64,000 nt of DNA, from NCBI GenBank assembly GCA_001910725.1, contig MJGA01000016.1, forward strand, positions 372,001-436,000, in the 5' to 3' direction. The DNA is from Phanerodontia chrysosporium (Eukaryota > Basidiomycota > Agaricomycetes > Polyporales > Phanerochaetaceae). A program made the position numbers and the translations under genes. Under the pieces are notes generated by a model that saw only the letters and a list, made by a program, of their open reading frames with translations, made no database searches and was not told the DNA's origin. This document shows positions 1-11,364 of this stretch, one piece after another (within the stretch, counting starts at the first letter, position 1; each line of letters starts with the position of its first letter).

Positions 1-213
1 CCCGACTTTCCCGTGAGCGCGTTCCTTCGCGCGTGCTACACAACCAGATCCATGCGAGCTCGCCGACGGCGCTGGGAGCTTATCAAGCAGTTCGATGAGC
101 TCTGGACGCTCTACAGGCGAGATGGGTGGGAGAGAGACGACTTTGCGCCGCCAGAAGTGAGGTGGGATTTCGACTCTGAAGGTGAAATTTTGTATTGCCA
201 GTGCGAGTCCTGA
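1..213 (+). CDS. 3' end of an unidentified protein gene
   Basis: An open frame enters the window at base 1 and stops at 211-213. The visible residues are rich in Arg, Trp, Glu and Asp, and the end is acidic (EILYCQCES). Because the frame is open from the first base, this is probably the C-terminal exon of a gene that starts to the left of the window. I do not recognise the family. A chance open frame of this length cannot be excluded in this GC-rich DNA. Confidence 0.35.
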   Translation, partial: PDFPVSAFLRACYTTRSMRARRRRWELIKQFDELWTLYRRDGWERDDFAPPEVRWDFDSEGEILYCQCES

Positions 214-466
214 CAAGCCCACCGCTTACCGGCGATAGAGCGTAAGGCATACAGCCTTGTTCATGTGCATGATATGTCACAGAGTCCTTGATAAGAGGAG
301 GCTCGCTAGTTGTAGGCCTGTACACATCGTGTACTTACTTCCGCGGGGCGGCGCTGCGCGCGATGTTTGTCGTTGTGTTGCGCTCTGGGCGCTCTTCCCC
401 AGATCCAGGCGTCTAATCGAAAACTTGTTCCCGTCGACTTGCTCTCCTTCGGTATTGCGGTCCACT

Positions 467-2179
467 ATGGCGGTCTCGTCTAACTCCAAAACGGCTTCTA
501 CATCAACTGCTGCAGCTGCAAAGCTCGATGGAAAGAAGAAGAATCTGAAATCTGCCGTGGGAGCCCCGGCTCAGAGGACGCAAAGTAGCAGGAAGGGCAA
601 GAAGGCTTGGAGGAAGAATATCGACATTGACGAGGTCGAAGAGGGTCTTGAGGAGCTGCGGGTTGAGGAGCGTGTTACTGGGTGAGTCTTCGTATTTATA
701 AGATATTTTCGCAGTTTTACTAAGGAATGGATTGGTGGAATCTGGGACCTGAAGCTCAACGCTGCACAAAAAGAAAGATGAGGATCTTTTCACCGTGGAT
801 GTCAAAGGAGATGAGCAAGGTGCGTGACTAGTCCCTATGATGTCCATCGAGCACGATTGAACACCTGGCCCTTGTTTCATTCACCTGATAGTCCGGAAGT
901 CCCTCCGCCCACGCTTCAGCACCTCCCAACTCACCTACACGAAGATCCTGCAGCAGCGGTCAGCAGTACCCGCTGTGGTCTCTCGTACAAGTTCCTCCAA
1001 GCCGGCGTACAAGCGGAAGCTTTCGCATGAGGAGAAGGACAGGCTTCTGCGCATGGCAAAGAAGCCGCGCAAAGGTCCCTTCAACGCCGTCATGGACCAT
1101 ACAGAGTTTGGTGCCGGCAGTGCGCTGCTCGAGCTAAGTGAAGCGGCAAAAAAGAGTGGAAGCTACGACCCGTGGTCACAGCCCCAGGAGGAGGAGCAGG
1201 AGGAGACGGAGGAGTTCGTGCCAAAGAAGGCGGCTCCGAAGGCATGTCTTCACTCGAGTCGCACACTTCTCATGTCACTCATGCTGGACTGCAGAAACCT
1301 GAAGTAGACCACCCGCGAAAGCATATCGCTGTGCCAGCAGTCCCCTCGCCACATGAAGGTACATCGTATAACCCGCCGGTCGAGGCGCACACTTCGTTGT
1401 TGCGGAAAGCAGTGGAGGCAGAAGAGAAGCGTATGAGAGAGGAGGAGGAGCTCAAGCGGACAAAAGAGCAGATTGCCCAAGCGCGCAAAGTAGCCCAAGC
1501 GGAGATCGTGGAGGGGGTTGCTCCTGGTATGACAGTCCAAGAGGTCGTGGACGAGGAGGAGCCACAAGAGTCTGGCGAAGTACCGACGAAGAAAATTCCG
1601 GAGAGGAAAACCAAGGCAGAAAGGAAGAAAGCAGAGAAGCTGCGGGCCGAGGTATGTATGCCTAGCAATTACATGCACCCGTAATATTGATCGTTCTGCA
1701 GAAACGTCTCCTCGCAGAGCGTGCGGCCCAGAAACGCCTCCTGGCCGCTGTACCTGCTGCAAAGGCGCTGCGAAAGCGTCAGATGAAAGCTCTTCGTGAG
1801 CGGGAGGCGCAGTTGCGCGAGCGCCACGAACAGGAGATGAAGGAGAAGCAGGCCAAGGGTCTTGCAGGCCAAAGACTTGGCAAACATATCGTGCCGGAGG
1901 GCGAGATCGATGTGCAACTTGGCGAAGACTTGTCCGAGAGCCTGCGGACGCTCAAGCCGGAGGGCAATCTGTTCAAAGACCGGTTCCTTAGCATGCAACA
2001 ACGTGCACTTGTCGAGCCCCGCGTGCCCGTTCTGTGCGTATATGGGTTGGTCTTCTTTGCTAGCACATTGCTCATCCGGCATCCGTTTCTACAGGCCGAA
2101 GCGCAAGGCAAAGCTCAAGGAGTACGAGAAGCACGCATGGAAAAAGTTCGATCGCGAACACAACGGCATTTGGGATTGA
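467..2179 (+). CDS. NOP53: Ribosome biogenesis protein Nop53 (GLTSCR2 family)
   Basis: Nop53 is a nucleolar factor for 60S subunit assembly; in yeast it recruits the exosome helicase Mtr4 to process the 7S pre-rRNA. Exons: 467-681, 755-819, 892-1241, 1295-1651, 1702-2033, 2095-2179, giving 467 aa. Family hallmarks are the N-terminal block RKGKKAWRKNIDIDEVEEGL, the LHKKKDEDLF segment, QLTYTKILQQRSAVPAV, a long Lys/Glu coiled region, and the C-terminal EPRVPVL...KLKEYEKHAWKKF block. The start is the first ATG ahead of the conserved block. Intron 3 (1242-1294, 53 nt) must begin with GC: splicing AAG to AAA keeps the frame, whereas the nearby GT creates a TAA. The 3' end faces the WW-domain gene. 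Confidence 0.93.
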
Positions 2180-2516
2180 GCCTCTGTTCCAGCTATTGCT
2201 CTCATCTTCTGTTATCTTGGGCTTGTCTTGTGGGCTTACTTGCTATACTACCCATTTCGATTTGCGCGTTATCGCGGAGGCCGTCAGGGTCGCTTGTGGA
2301 CCTGCAGGGCGTGAGGCGACCTTATGCCTCCGTGATTCTCAACTTTGATATTGACGGCACTTCGGTGAGTTGCACAATTTGAGTCAAGTGCCGGATTCTC
2401 CGTACACGTGAACAAAACGTTGCATTCCAGCGATGTATGAGAGCTAGTGGTCCATCGTGCCGTGTACATATATAAAGGGCACAAGTGTTTGCTTGTGGTA
2501 GTCGGTGGAAATGATC
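2180..2516. other. Intergenic, between convergent 3' ends
   Basis: This spacer holds the 3' ends of two convergent genes. Open frames within it have no domain signal. I see no RNA gene or repeat. Confidence 0.6.
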
Positions 2517-3433
2517 CTAAGTACGAAGCCACGCCGTCTTCGCGATCTTCTTCAGTCGCTTTTGCTCCTTGAACCTCTCCTATTCACGCCGTGATAACAT
2601 GAGTACCACAAGGTGGCACCCGAACGAACGCAGGGACGTACCAGATCCTTCTTCGTGGGTTTCTTCTTCTTCTTCCCTTCAGCCTCCTCCTGAGCCTTAC
2701 GCTGAGCAACCTCCTTCTCCCACTCTCCGACGTCAAAGTAGGCTTCGCTCATGCGTCGGGCTCGCTCGTACTCGGAGACATGTGTGGGGTCGCGTCCATC
2801 TGGCCGTGTGAAAGCACCAGTGCGCGCATTAAACTTTGCTGTGTAAGTGAATGCCTGTGGAGTAGAGGATGTGCTGGCAATGAGGGACGGGTCGAGGAAC
2901 GCCAGCGCCGGGTCGATGCCCTGTGCGGCCGCGGCGGCCTGCAACGCGTATAGGGAGCTCGTCGACGCGCCTGCGGATGCCGATTCCTGCGAGTCAGGAG
3001 GAGGTGACGCTGCGGCGGAAGACGTGGATGCCTCCGGCTGCAGCGGGTTGGTCCACGTCGTCTCCTGTGTCTTGGCGTTGTAGAAGTAGTACGCGTTGTG
3101 CGCGGGCGACCAGATAGCCTGCCAGTCGCCCGCGGCAGCCGTGGCTACGCCTGCCGGTGCTGCAGGCACCCCCGGTGCACTTGCCGGTGTCGCGCCAGGG
3201 CTCGCGGAGGCGGAGGCGGAAGCGGAGGCCGCTGGACTGGTGTTGGACGGGCCCGCCTCGCCAGGCTCGGCCGAGGGCTCTCCGGAGTCGCTGCGCGGGT
3301 CCGGCGAGGTGCTTTCGTGCTCGCGCTCGTCGCCGTCAGGCGTGTGCTCGACCTTCTGGCGTTTCGCGGCGGGTGTGCCGTCGTCGGACGGGGACGCAGG
3401 GCGGGGAGAGGGAGAGGCAGCGGGACTGGTCAT
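2517..3433 (-). CDS. WW-domain protein, probable splicing/transcription-associated factor
   Basis: Two exons (3433-2642 and 2579-2517) encode 284 aa. The first third is a Pro/Ala/Ser/Glu-rich disordered tract with an NLS-like AAKRQKVE. One WW domain lies near residues 105-132 (WQAIWSPAHNAYYFYN...TTWTNP), with both signature tryptophans, so it should bind proline-rich ligands. The C-terminus is a charged helix ending in ERFKEQKRLKKIAKTAWLRT, encoded mostly by the small second exon. Without the intron the frame would run to an unrelated tail, which supports the splice. Single-WW proteins of this shape are usually nuclear, but the specific partner cannot be told from sequence. It shares a short divergent promoter with the universal stress protein gene. 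Confidence 0.85.
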
Positions 3434-3737
3434 GGTTCCAAGGCAAGATTGGCGGGCGTCTGCTGAAGCGCCACGACGGGCCTGGCCAAGCCCATGTCCC
3501 GGGATCTGCTGCCGTGCACGCTGCTACGCCTCTTCCACCGTCGCCACCACCATCCCTCTACCACGCCGGGCGCCCCTGAACATCATCCCCACGCCGCCGA
3601 CAAGACACCTGTTTATACTGTATTTTTCTGCTATTTACGACCCAGGTGCGTCGTGCAGTCTTAACTCAAGTTACCAGGCTGCTCACGAGTCCAAGCAGCA
3701 CTGTAGAAGACAGACTTTTTACAGAAGACGAATAGAC
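3434..3737. promoter_or_regulatory. Divergent promoter region (WW protein / USP)
   Basis: The 304 bases separate two start codons pointing outward, so both promoters must lie here. I could not identify a clear TATA box or defined operator. The long plus-strand open frame that crosses this segment is the antisense of the WW-protein exon running into the USP exon. Confidence 0.5.
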
Positions 3738-4776
3738 ATGTCGCACTCGCCCGAAGCTCCCCACTACATCCCTATCCCACCGCCCCCTCTTCGCTCGGCC
3801 ATGAAGCACTCCGCTTCACGACCGTCAACGCCGTCGCAGACACCCAACTCACCTCCCATTCGCTTTTCCCAATCACCTCATCAGAACTCCCCGCGAACAT
3901 CCCTCTCACAGGCGACAGGCTCTGGATTCCTCGCGTCGGGCTCTGCCTCCGCGCCGCAGAGCCCGCGTGGGGCTCTGTCACCCCTGCCGGCAGTGGTGCA
4001 GCAGGGCTACACGCCGAAAGTCGGCTTTGACACATTTGAGGACCCCCAGGCGTCTATGTTCTCTTATACGCTTCATGTACAAAGTGAGGGCTACGCTCGT
4101 ACGAAGAACACCCGAGTTTTCCTCTGTGCCTCGAGCCCCGACGAGAGCGGCACACAGGCGCTAGAGTGGGCGTTGGATAGCCTTGTCCAGGACGGAGACG
4201 AGTTTATTGTATTTCGCGGAGTCGACGACGCAGACTTGAGTAGGTCGCAATTAGGTTAGCCATAGTCGCAGGAAGGCTCACGGTGTGATAGACAAGGAGC
4301 AAGCGGCGTACCGAGAAGAGGCACGCGAGCTGATGCGCCAAGTCCAGGAGAAAGCCTCGGAATATGATCCCGATCGCAAAGTGCGTTTCTCGGCGCACGT
4401 ATGTCGATTGCAGCATTGCTCATTGGCTGCAGGTTTCTATCATTATAGAGTTCATTGCGGGGAGTGTGACGAGCAGCATCGACCGTCTGATCGCGTTATA
4501 TCGCCCGGACTCGCTGGTCGTCGGTACGAGGGGTCAGCGTGGCCTCATGCAGGCATGGGGAGCCGCGCTTGGTGGCTCAAGTGTCGGGAGCGTATCAAAG
4601 TGCGTTTACGCCACACTGGTGGTAGGCGGTCACGCGACTAACTGTGTTTCCTCTCCAGATACTGTCTGAGCCATTCACCCGTGCCTGTCATCGTTGTTCG
4701 TCCCGAAAGCAAGGTCAAAAAGGTCCTTGCAAAGCGAAAAGCTGATCCCAAGCGTGGTAAACATTTTGATGAGTGA
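3738..4776 (+). CDS. Universal stress protein (UspA-domain) with long disordered N-terminus
   Basis: Exons 3738-4239, 4292-4380, 4433-4599 and 4659-4776 give 291 aa. Residues 1 to about 110 are Ser/Pro-rich and disordered. The rest is a UspA fold: RVFLCASSPDESGTQALEWA (first strand and helix), DEFIVFRGVDD, an amphipathic helix, IIEFIAGSVTSSIDRLIALY, then LVVGTRGQRGLMQA, which resembles the G-2x-G-9x-G(S/T) nucleotide loop, and SPVPVIVVRPESKVKK. Fungal proteins of this type are usually linked to stress tolerance, but the client process is unknown. The stop codon overlaps a GTGAGT-like string (4773-4778); ending there is favoured because the next frame holds nothing conserved. Confidence 0.88.
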
Positions 4777-5351
4777 GTGTCGTTCTCGCCACAAATCTCT
4801 CAATTGCAGTGATTGATGCAAGTTCGTATCAGCATGTCGAAGAGCGGGAGGCAGTCTGTCCCCATGTACTCTGCGTTGACACGATAATGTGGGGCGTGTG
4901 CGTTGCGATGCACCTGTGAGACCTTGTCCCGGAGATACCCGTTCGTTGACTCGGAAGTAAGCTTGACGGTAGGATATTCTACGTGGACAGTGTATAACCA
5001 GACCTTGTATTATACCAAGAAGACGAAAAGTCTGTCGCTAACAATCCATGTCTGTGTAATCATCCCTCACATACCTCCTAGTGTTCGCCTAGATTTCACG
5101 TACCCGTGGCCGAGGTACTTTTGCATCAAGAGTGAAGGAATTGACGACCAGCCCGCGATCACGTGCGTATTCTACGCCACGTGGCCAACCCCGAGCCGCG
5201 TCGCGTGCGGCGGTCGGGCGCCAAACAACGAACCTTGGAACGACTTTGTCGAGAACGCCGCCCACGACGCCGACGCCTGCGCGCGCGACGGCGACCGCGG
5301 ACAACAAGATTCTTGGATACCTGCTCAGGACTAGAAGATAACACGCACGCG
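4777..5351. other. Intergenic, upstream of the FHA gene
   Basis: This stretch holds the 3' end of the USP gene and the promoter of the FHA gene. Open frames on both strands at 4903-5340 look like chance frames: their composition is erratic and they show no domain. The FHA start at 5352 is favoured over upstream in-frame sequence because the conserved fold begins there. Confidence 0.55.
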
Positions 5352-8300
5352 ATGGACGCCAGCGAAGTCGGCCGCTTCGGTACCCTCCGCCTCATGAAAC
5401 GGCTCGAGCCCGACAAAGTCGTGGCCTCGTACCCAATCGACGACGAGGAGATCACGCTTGGAAGGGACCCAGCGTGTAGCATTAGACTGTACTACGAGAG
5501 TGTGAGCGGGCTGCACTGCAAGATCATCTTTCGTGAACGCAAGGTGCGTCCTCCTCGAGCCATGGGCTGTGAATGCTCACCAAAGTGTCCCTGCGTGCAG
5601 GCATTCTTGGTTGTGTTAGGTGTGAACGGAGTCGTTGTTGACGGATGTCCCGTCTTCCCTGCCACAAACCCATCCAGTGGTCCCGTCACCGTACCCCTAC
5701 CGAACAACTCGACTATCGAAGTTCATAAGAAACGTTTCTTGTTCTCATATCCTCCAAAGGAACTACGCGAAACCCTGATCAACACTCCCGCGAAGAATGA
5801 CCTGTCGACTCCTGACCGCCGGCGGCGGCGTCGAACGCTGCGTATGTCCATGATTCAGAGTGCACAGGTCTTCACCCCCCGTCCAAGCCACGACCCACGC
5901 GAGAATTTACGCGTCCTCAAGACGCCAATAAAGTCGCCATTCAAAGGCTCATCGTCTCCAATGAAGCGTAGGGAAAGCTCTCCACTGAAACGCGGCGCGT
6001 ACTTCCCAGAGGACATCGAGGAGGAAGACGAGGAAGACGAGGATATCGTGCTTGTAGAGAGCAATCATCCGCGCGTCGTCGAGGAGGACCGTGACCTCGT
6101 CATTCTGGAGCATGTCGTAGTGCGTGAACCAGAGCCGGAACCGGAACCGGAACAAGTGCAGCGAGGACGGGTACAATATCCCATCCCGGCATCCACCCAA
6201 CCATCACCGCAAGCCGTGCAGACACCACCGCGCCATCGGTCGGGCTCAAGGCCTTCTCTTCACCGCGCAGTGCTTCTGCGGTCCGCACACCGTACCGCGA
6301 TGCGACGCGAAATGGAGATAGAGGACGAGCGGGAGGCCGAGGAGGTAGAGGAGATCTTCGAGAAGGTGGAGCAGATGCAAGACCTACAGGCCGAAGATGA
6401 GGATGAGGAGGGAGCCAACCAAGAAGAGGAACAGCAACAGCAAACACCGCGGACCGTTTCAGGATGGCGGAAGAGCTTGGATATTGTGAGGGGATGGGCA
6501 TTTGGAGGATCTCCTGCTGTGCAGCGTACTGAAGATGACACTCAGGAAGGCGATGAGGAGAGAGAGCAAGAACGAGAACAGGAAGAGGCTGAGCCGGAAA
6601 CTCAGGTGCGCATGTTGCACTTTCAACACGATGTTCACTCACGCACTCCGCTAGTTTGCTGAGGACGTAGAGCCCGAAGGGGGGCCTGAACAGGGACTGG
6701 ACGAGCAAGCTCAGGGCGAAGAAGCTCAGGACGAGGAGTACGAAGACGAAGTTTATGAGGAAGAAGAGTCAATGGAGGTGGAAGAGGAAGAAGAGCCCAT
6801 GCACGAAATGCCGCCTCCCGCCACGATTACTCGAGGACCCTTCGCAGTTCCACAGAGGCCATTAGGCAAGTTCATGACTCCTCAAGCCCCGCGGAATGCC
6901 AATCTCGATGGCACGCGAAATAAATCTCGTGGACATGTCCGCTACTCAGTTGGTGGGTTCACACCTGGAGGAATATATGGTACAGGCACTGCGCCCTCCA
7001 CACCCGGGCCTTCACATGGAACATCGGGACCTAGGCGGGTGCGTGTCGTCGAGCCCTGGAAGGTCGACGAAATCACTGTGCCGCTTAACGATGTGGAGGA
7101 ACACGAAGAAGAGACTAAGCATAGCGAATTTAGTGAACCTGTATTGCCAGGCACACCGAGGCGTGAGGTGTCGCAATCCCCGACGAAGAGGGAGAAACTG
7201 TCTGAAGAGGAACGCAAGGTAGTCTAATACGATCTTCATGATGAGCCTATTCTGAACCTTCATCAGGCGATCCTCCAGCGCCGCAAGTCCCTTCTGACAG
7301 AGCCTGACTTCTTCGGTGGCCAGACACCGGGTCGCCGCGTATCACTCTATCCGCCACTATCGCCCATGAAATCTCCTTCCAAACCTCTCACGTCTATTCA
7401 AGATTCGCCGCATCCTTCAACATCGACTATGCACGCTGCACCGGAGGGTGCAGAAGCGGGGCATGAGGATGCATCCGTGCTGCTTGCGCGCATGAAGCAT
7501 ATGGTGGAAGACGCAAAGCGGCGGCAGAGCATGGGCCCGCGGCCGTCGTTCGCGAGCGGTGCGCTGCCAACACCGCGCAAGAGCAGCGGCGGCTTCTCTC
7601 TGCTTGCGCCCGATGCGGACGGTACACCTGTTCGGCCGGTCTTCATCGATGACGGGCAGAGCGGGGATGAGGATGCGGAAGACGAGGACGTCAGCGACAA
7701 GGAGAATGAAGGCGCGCCACCGCAGACGCAGACAGAGGAACTCAGCGAGGAAGAGCACGATGGGGAGGACGTGCACATGGCCTCTGGAGACGAGAACGCA
7801 CAGGCTGAGGAGCAGCCGCACCCACAATTCAAAGCGCCATATTCGAGAGCAGCCTCGAGACCCCGCGGATGGACGGTCTGAAGCACATGTTTGGCGCACA
7901 CCAAGCAGAGGCTGCGACACCCTCGTTCCGCGGTGTGCGCGAGATGTTCCATCGCCCGGCCCAGAGTGCCGCGCTGGAGACACCGAGGCTCGAGGGCGTG
8001 CGGCAGATGTTCACGCGTGCGGACGGCGTCGCAGCATGCTCGTCGAGAACCCGAGTTCGCCAAGAGGTACCGGCGACCCCGGCATTCGAGGGTGTGGGCA
8101 ACATGATGCAGACACCCGTCGCGTACAGGGCAGCCGCGGAGGAGGAACCGGAACTTGAACAAGAGCAGGAGGAGGGACGTGATGCGGAAGTGCGCGCCGA
8201 AGCGCCGGAAGAATCTGCTGGAGAGGATGACAGGCACGACGACAACGACGACGAGAAGGAGGAAGCACAACCTCCAAAGTCTCGCGCTAGGAAACGATCT

Positions 8301-9243
8301 TCGCAGCAGAAGACCCCAACCACACGCCGGACATCACCGCGGAACGTCCCTCCACCAGAGCCTGCTATCGAGGAGCCTGATTTGTCGACGGTGGACGAGG
8401 AATTGGCCGCGCCTGCCCCGGCTGCCCGGGTCACCCGTAAGGGCCGTGGCAAGGCCGCTGAAAGCGACAGCGAGCAGGAGGTGGAGGTACCCGTACCGAG
8501 GACGAGGCGTACGCGCAAGGCGTCTGCATCACCTGCGCCCGAAGAGCCAGGGACGGCGACGAGGACACTGCGCTCCCGCACCAAGACGCCGACGCCTCAG
8601 CCCGAGGATCCTCCCGCGGCGGCCGCTAGCAGTCGGCGGCGTGCACGAACACCTATTGCTGAAGAAGACGAGGAGGATCCACTCGACCTTATCGCGCGTG
8701 CCCCCTCACCTGAGGTGCCTCTTCCGGAAGAGACCGACGACGCGCCTTCCAAGCCGGCGAGCAGGGTGCGGCGCACCGCCGCGAAGGGCAAGTTCGTACT
8801 CGAGGTGAAGGAAGAGGAGGAAGACGCGCCTCCGGCCCCGCGACGGCCCCGAGCGAAAGCCCGCCGCACGGGGCTCGACGGTCCCGCGGGCGGTGCGCGG
8901 ACGGCGGCCTGCAGGCGCGACTGCAGCGACAGCGTCGAGTCTCGCGCGCACGTCGAGCATCCCGCGGACAGCGCCTGCTGCGGCGCGCGGGAGAACCGTG
9001 TCGTCTACGTTGCGCCGCCCTGCGACGGTGCCCGCGGCGAGACAGACCGCGACAGAGGCGCGGAACAAGGAGAACACGCACGACGAAGACGAGCCCGAGC
9101 GTCCAGCGGCGACGCGGCCGCCATCGAGGATCGCGCGTGGCACGGCGAGGGCGGTCCCCACTCGTACACGTGCGGCGTCGGTCGAGCAGACTGCCGAGGC
9201 TGGAAAGAGAGTGAGCAGGACAAAGACGACGGCGCGCAAGTGA
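5352..9243 (+). CDS. Large FHA-domain protein with Ki-67-like repeats
   Basis: Exons 5352-5543, 5601-6605, 6655-7218 and 7267-9243 encode about 1240 aa. Residues 5 to about 115 form an FHA phosphothreonine-binding domain: GRD, SGLH and GVNG carry the usual G-R, S-x-x-H and N-G contacts. A long acidic, low-complexity middle follows. Four short repeats of the form TPxxxGvxxMF then occur at 7857-8111 (TPRMDGLKHMF, TPSFRGVREMF, TPRLEGVRQMF, TPAFEGVGNMM). The tail is Ser/Pro/Arg/Lys-rich with many TP and RTRR motifs. N-terminal FHA plus TP-G-x-x-x-LF-type repeats plus a basic tail is the layout of vertebrate Ki-67, a mitotic chromosome surfactant. That comparison is inference. The frame changes near 7840-7850 and returns near 8870; exon 4 is still divisible by three overall. 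An intron at 7771-7847 is an alternative for the first change. Confidence 0.75.
7857..8111 (+). repeat. Four Ki-67-like TP-x3-G-x3-MF protein repeats
   Basis: Four coding repeats are spaced about 58, 66 and 98 bases apart in one frame. The core is Thr-Pro, three residues, Gly, a hydrophobic residue, two residues, Met, then Phe or Met. Each Thr-Pro is a potential CDK site. Confidence 0.7.
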
Positions 9244-9728
9244 GCGTGATAATGGCTAGGCTTTGATACCCTCTGCTGTGACTACTTATTAGCGTTCGTT
9301 CACTTGGCAACAATGTCAAGGATCCCTTCTGTGGCGTTCAAAGCATAGTTACTGTGCATATGATCGGGAGAAGGCACTCAAGTCGACTGCGATCGACACG
9401 TTGCTAAACCCGATTGCAGCGGACAAGAACGCATTAGATTGCTAGTAAGTTTAGATACGGTACGCAGGCAGGAGCAAGCCAACTACGAAGAGCCTATGTA
9501 GTATCCAAGAAAAAGAGACAAGGGTCGAAGGAAAATATTTGATACACTTTTCGAGGCACCGATGCTGGACAGTGATGATACAGTGGTGGGTATGGGGAAG
9601 GCGAAGGGTAAAACAAAGAGACTACTAGGATCGTCTTTCGACGAGAGGCTGTAAGGTCGAAGTCCGCGCTGCCAGAGGCAGCCTTGAGAGACGTAACCCG
9701 CGTCCCAATCCATGCACGGCGGTGCCGC
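9244..9728. other. Intergenic, convergent 3' ends
   Basis: This is the spacer between the FHA gene and clp1, which converge. It is AT-richer than the flanking exons. Minus-strand open frames here are read-through of the clp1 region in other frames. I see nothing else. Confidence 0.55.
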
Positions 9729-10735
9729 TCACTGGCGGGCCATGCGGTTGAGCGCGGTGAGGAGGATCTCGTACGCCAGGTCGATGACACCCCAGAGCTC
9801 GGTGTCGAAGATGCCGAACGCGCACGTGTTCTTCCAGAGGTTCGTGACGAGCTTGGCATTGGACATGAGGATCTGGAGGCCGCCCTGGGTGCCAGCCTGG
9901 GAGTGCGCGGCGAGCGCGAGCTGCTGTGCGAGGCGCGCAAGGCGGTCCGGCGTGAACTGCGCGGTGTAGCCGCGCGGCGTGCTCGACGAGGCGCCGCCGG
10001 CCTGCGGGAGGTGCGCCGCGAGCGAGGGCAGGAGCGCAGCGAGCAGCTTGTCCGCGCGCTTGTTGTGCAGGAACGCGTGCAGGTGCGGGAACGTCGCGGC
10101 GTCGGGCACGGCAAGCGGGACGACGGGGAGTGTCAGCGATGTTGCGCGCCCCGACGGTCGGGACGGCGGGAGCGCGGGGAGGTTCGCGCAGTGCGCGGCG
10201 AGCACGAGCGAGTGCGTCGGGTAGAGCATCGCCGTGTTCGCGGACTGCGCCTGCGCAGCGGCGAACGAGGCCGCGGTCGGCGTCGTGGGCGAGGACGTGG
10301 ACGGTTTTGAGGAGGTGACGGCGAGGATGTGCGTCGGGAAGGACGCCGAGGGGGGCGCGCTCGAGCTCGGGCGCACGGGCGCGTCGAGGGCAGACGGCAG
10401 GTGCGACTTCGGGAGCGAGCTAGGGATGGAGAGCAGGTTGACAGCCGTGACCATGCTAGCGATGTGGCGCACACAGGTGAGCGAGAGACTAGAACAAAAG
10501 AGGATAGCGCCACATACTCGTATGCCTGGCGAGCGAGATGCTGGCGGATGTACTCAATCGGGACGTCCGCCAGCTCGGGAGCGAGGGCGGCGATCGTGTT
10601 GCGGTCGACCTCCATGAACGGAGGGCGGGCGAGGGTCCGCGGCATGTTGATCGACGGCGAGGAGGCGGTGTGAGTCGCGCGTTCCATGTTTTGCATGGCG
10701 AAGTGGGGGGCGGGCTGCGCTTGAACCTGGAACAT
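9729..10735 (-). CDS. clp1: Clp1-like protein (clampless, sexual development)
   Basis: Clp1 was defined in Coprinopsis cinerea as a target of the A mating-type homeodomain complex, needed for clamp-cell formation, and has a counterpart in Ustilago. Exons 10735-10518 and 10455-9729 give 314 aa; the 62-nt intron joins GA to C as an Asp codon (QAYD|MVTAVN). Recognised segments are IPSSLPKSHLPSAL, the NTAMLYPTHSLVLAAHCANL block, and a C-terminal helical region ending in a FDTELWGVIDLAYEILLTAL segment. There is no signal peptide or membrane helix. The Ala/Pro/Ser-rich linker is typical. Identification rests on memory of the family rather than an alignment. Confidence 0.82.
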
Positions 10736-11364
10736 GTTTATAAAGTGGGATATGAGGGAGATATTAGGATGGAAGATATTCAAGTAAAGGCGTGATCTAT
10801 AGAAGCGAAAGGCAACGAGTCGAGAGCTAAAGTGAAGTGACGAAGGAGTCGAGTCTAGTGAAGGCCGGACTTGTTTGGTGATCGTTCGACTGTTGCGTAG
10901 CACGTACTTATACGATGCATGCGGTCCAAAGCGAGCACAAGGCGGAGGCGGAAGGCGTTGAGGAGGAATAAGGCGAGGTACGGATTTGGATGCTTGCTTG
11001 TCTCCCGCTGAGGAATGGGCCACCGCTGGCGCCCCACGTGTAGACTGTCCGTCTCCATCTTCTGGGTCGTCTTCGCCATTGCAGGCTATCGTTGTCGTCG
11101 CCCAAAACATATTTCGCTCTGCGCCAATCCGTCACTGGCTTGCTTCTGATCCTAGTACACCATTGCTAGCAACTAATTGCCATCGCGACCGTCCCATCGC
11201 CCCTTGTACTCGCCCGCCCAAATGACCGGGAAGCTCCCGTGAGCTACGGGCCCCAGCCGCTCCCCAAATCCGTGACAAGGCGCGACCGTGCAATGCTCTC
11301 AGGCCCGTCGGGCCCACGCTCGCCATACCCACGGCCGCAGCCCACCCACAAGCGATTATCATAG
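10736..11364. other. Intergenic, clp1 upstream region
   Basis: The segment should contain the clp1 promoter and 5' leader. If A-locus control is conserved, homeodomain binding sites would be expected here, but I cannot point to a specific motif. Long minus-strand frames running through it are extensions of clp1 in the wrong frame. Confidence 0.45.

Noticed and set aside
6124..6175. Glu-Pro tandem codon repeat as a mobile or regulatory repeat
   Set aside because: It is a short in-frame low-complexity tract of the FHA protein.
7398..9239. Long minus-strand open frames opposite the FHA gene
   Set aside because: They are antisense shadows of repetitive GC-rich coding sequence with Ser/Arg-rich random composition.
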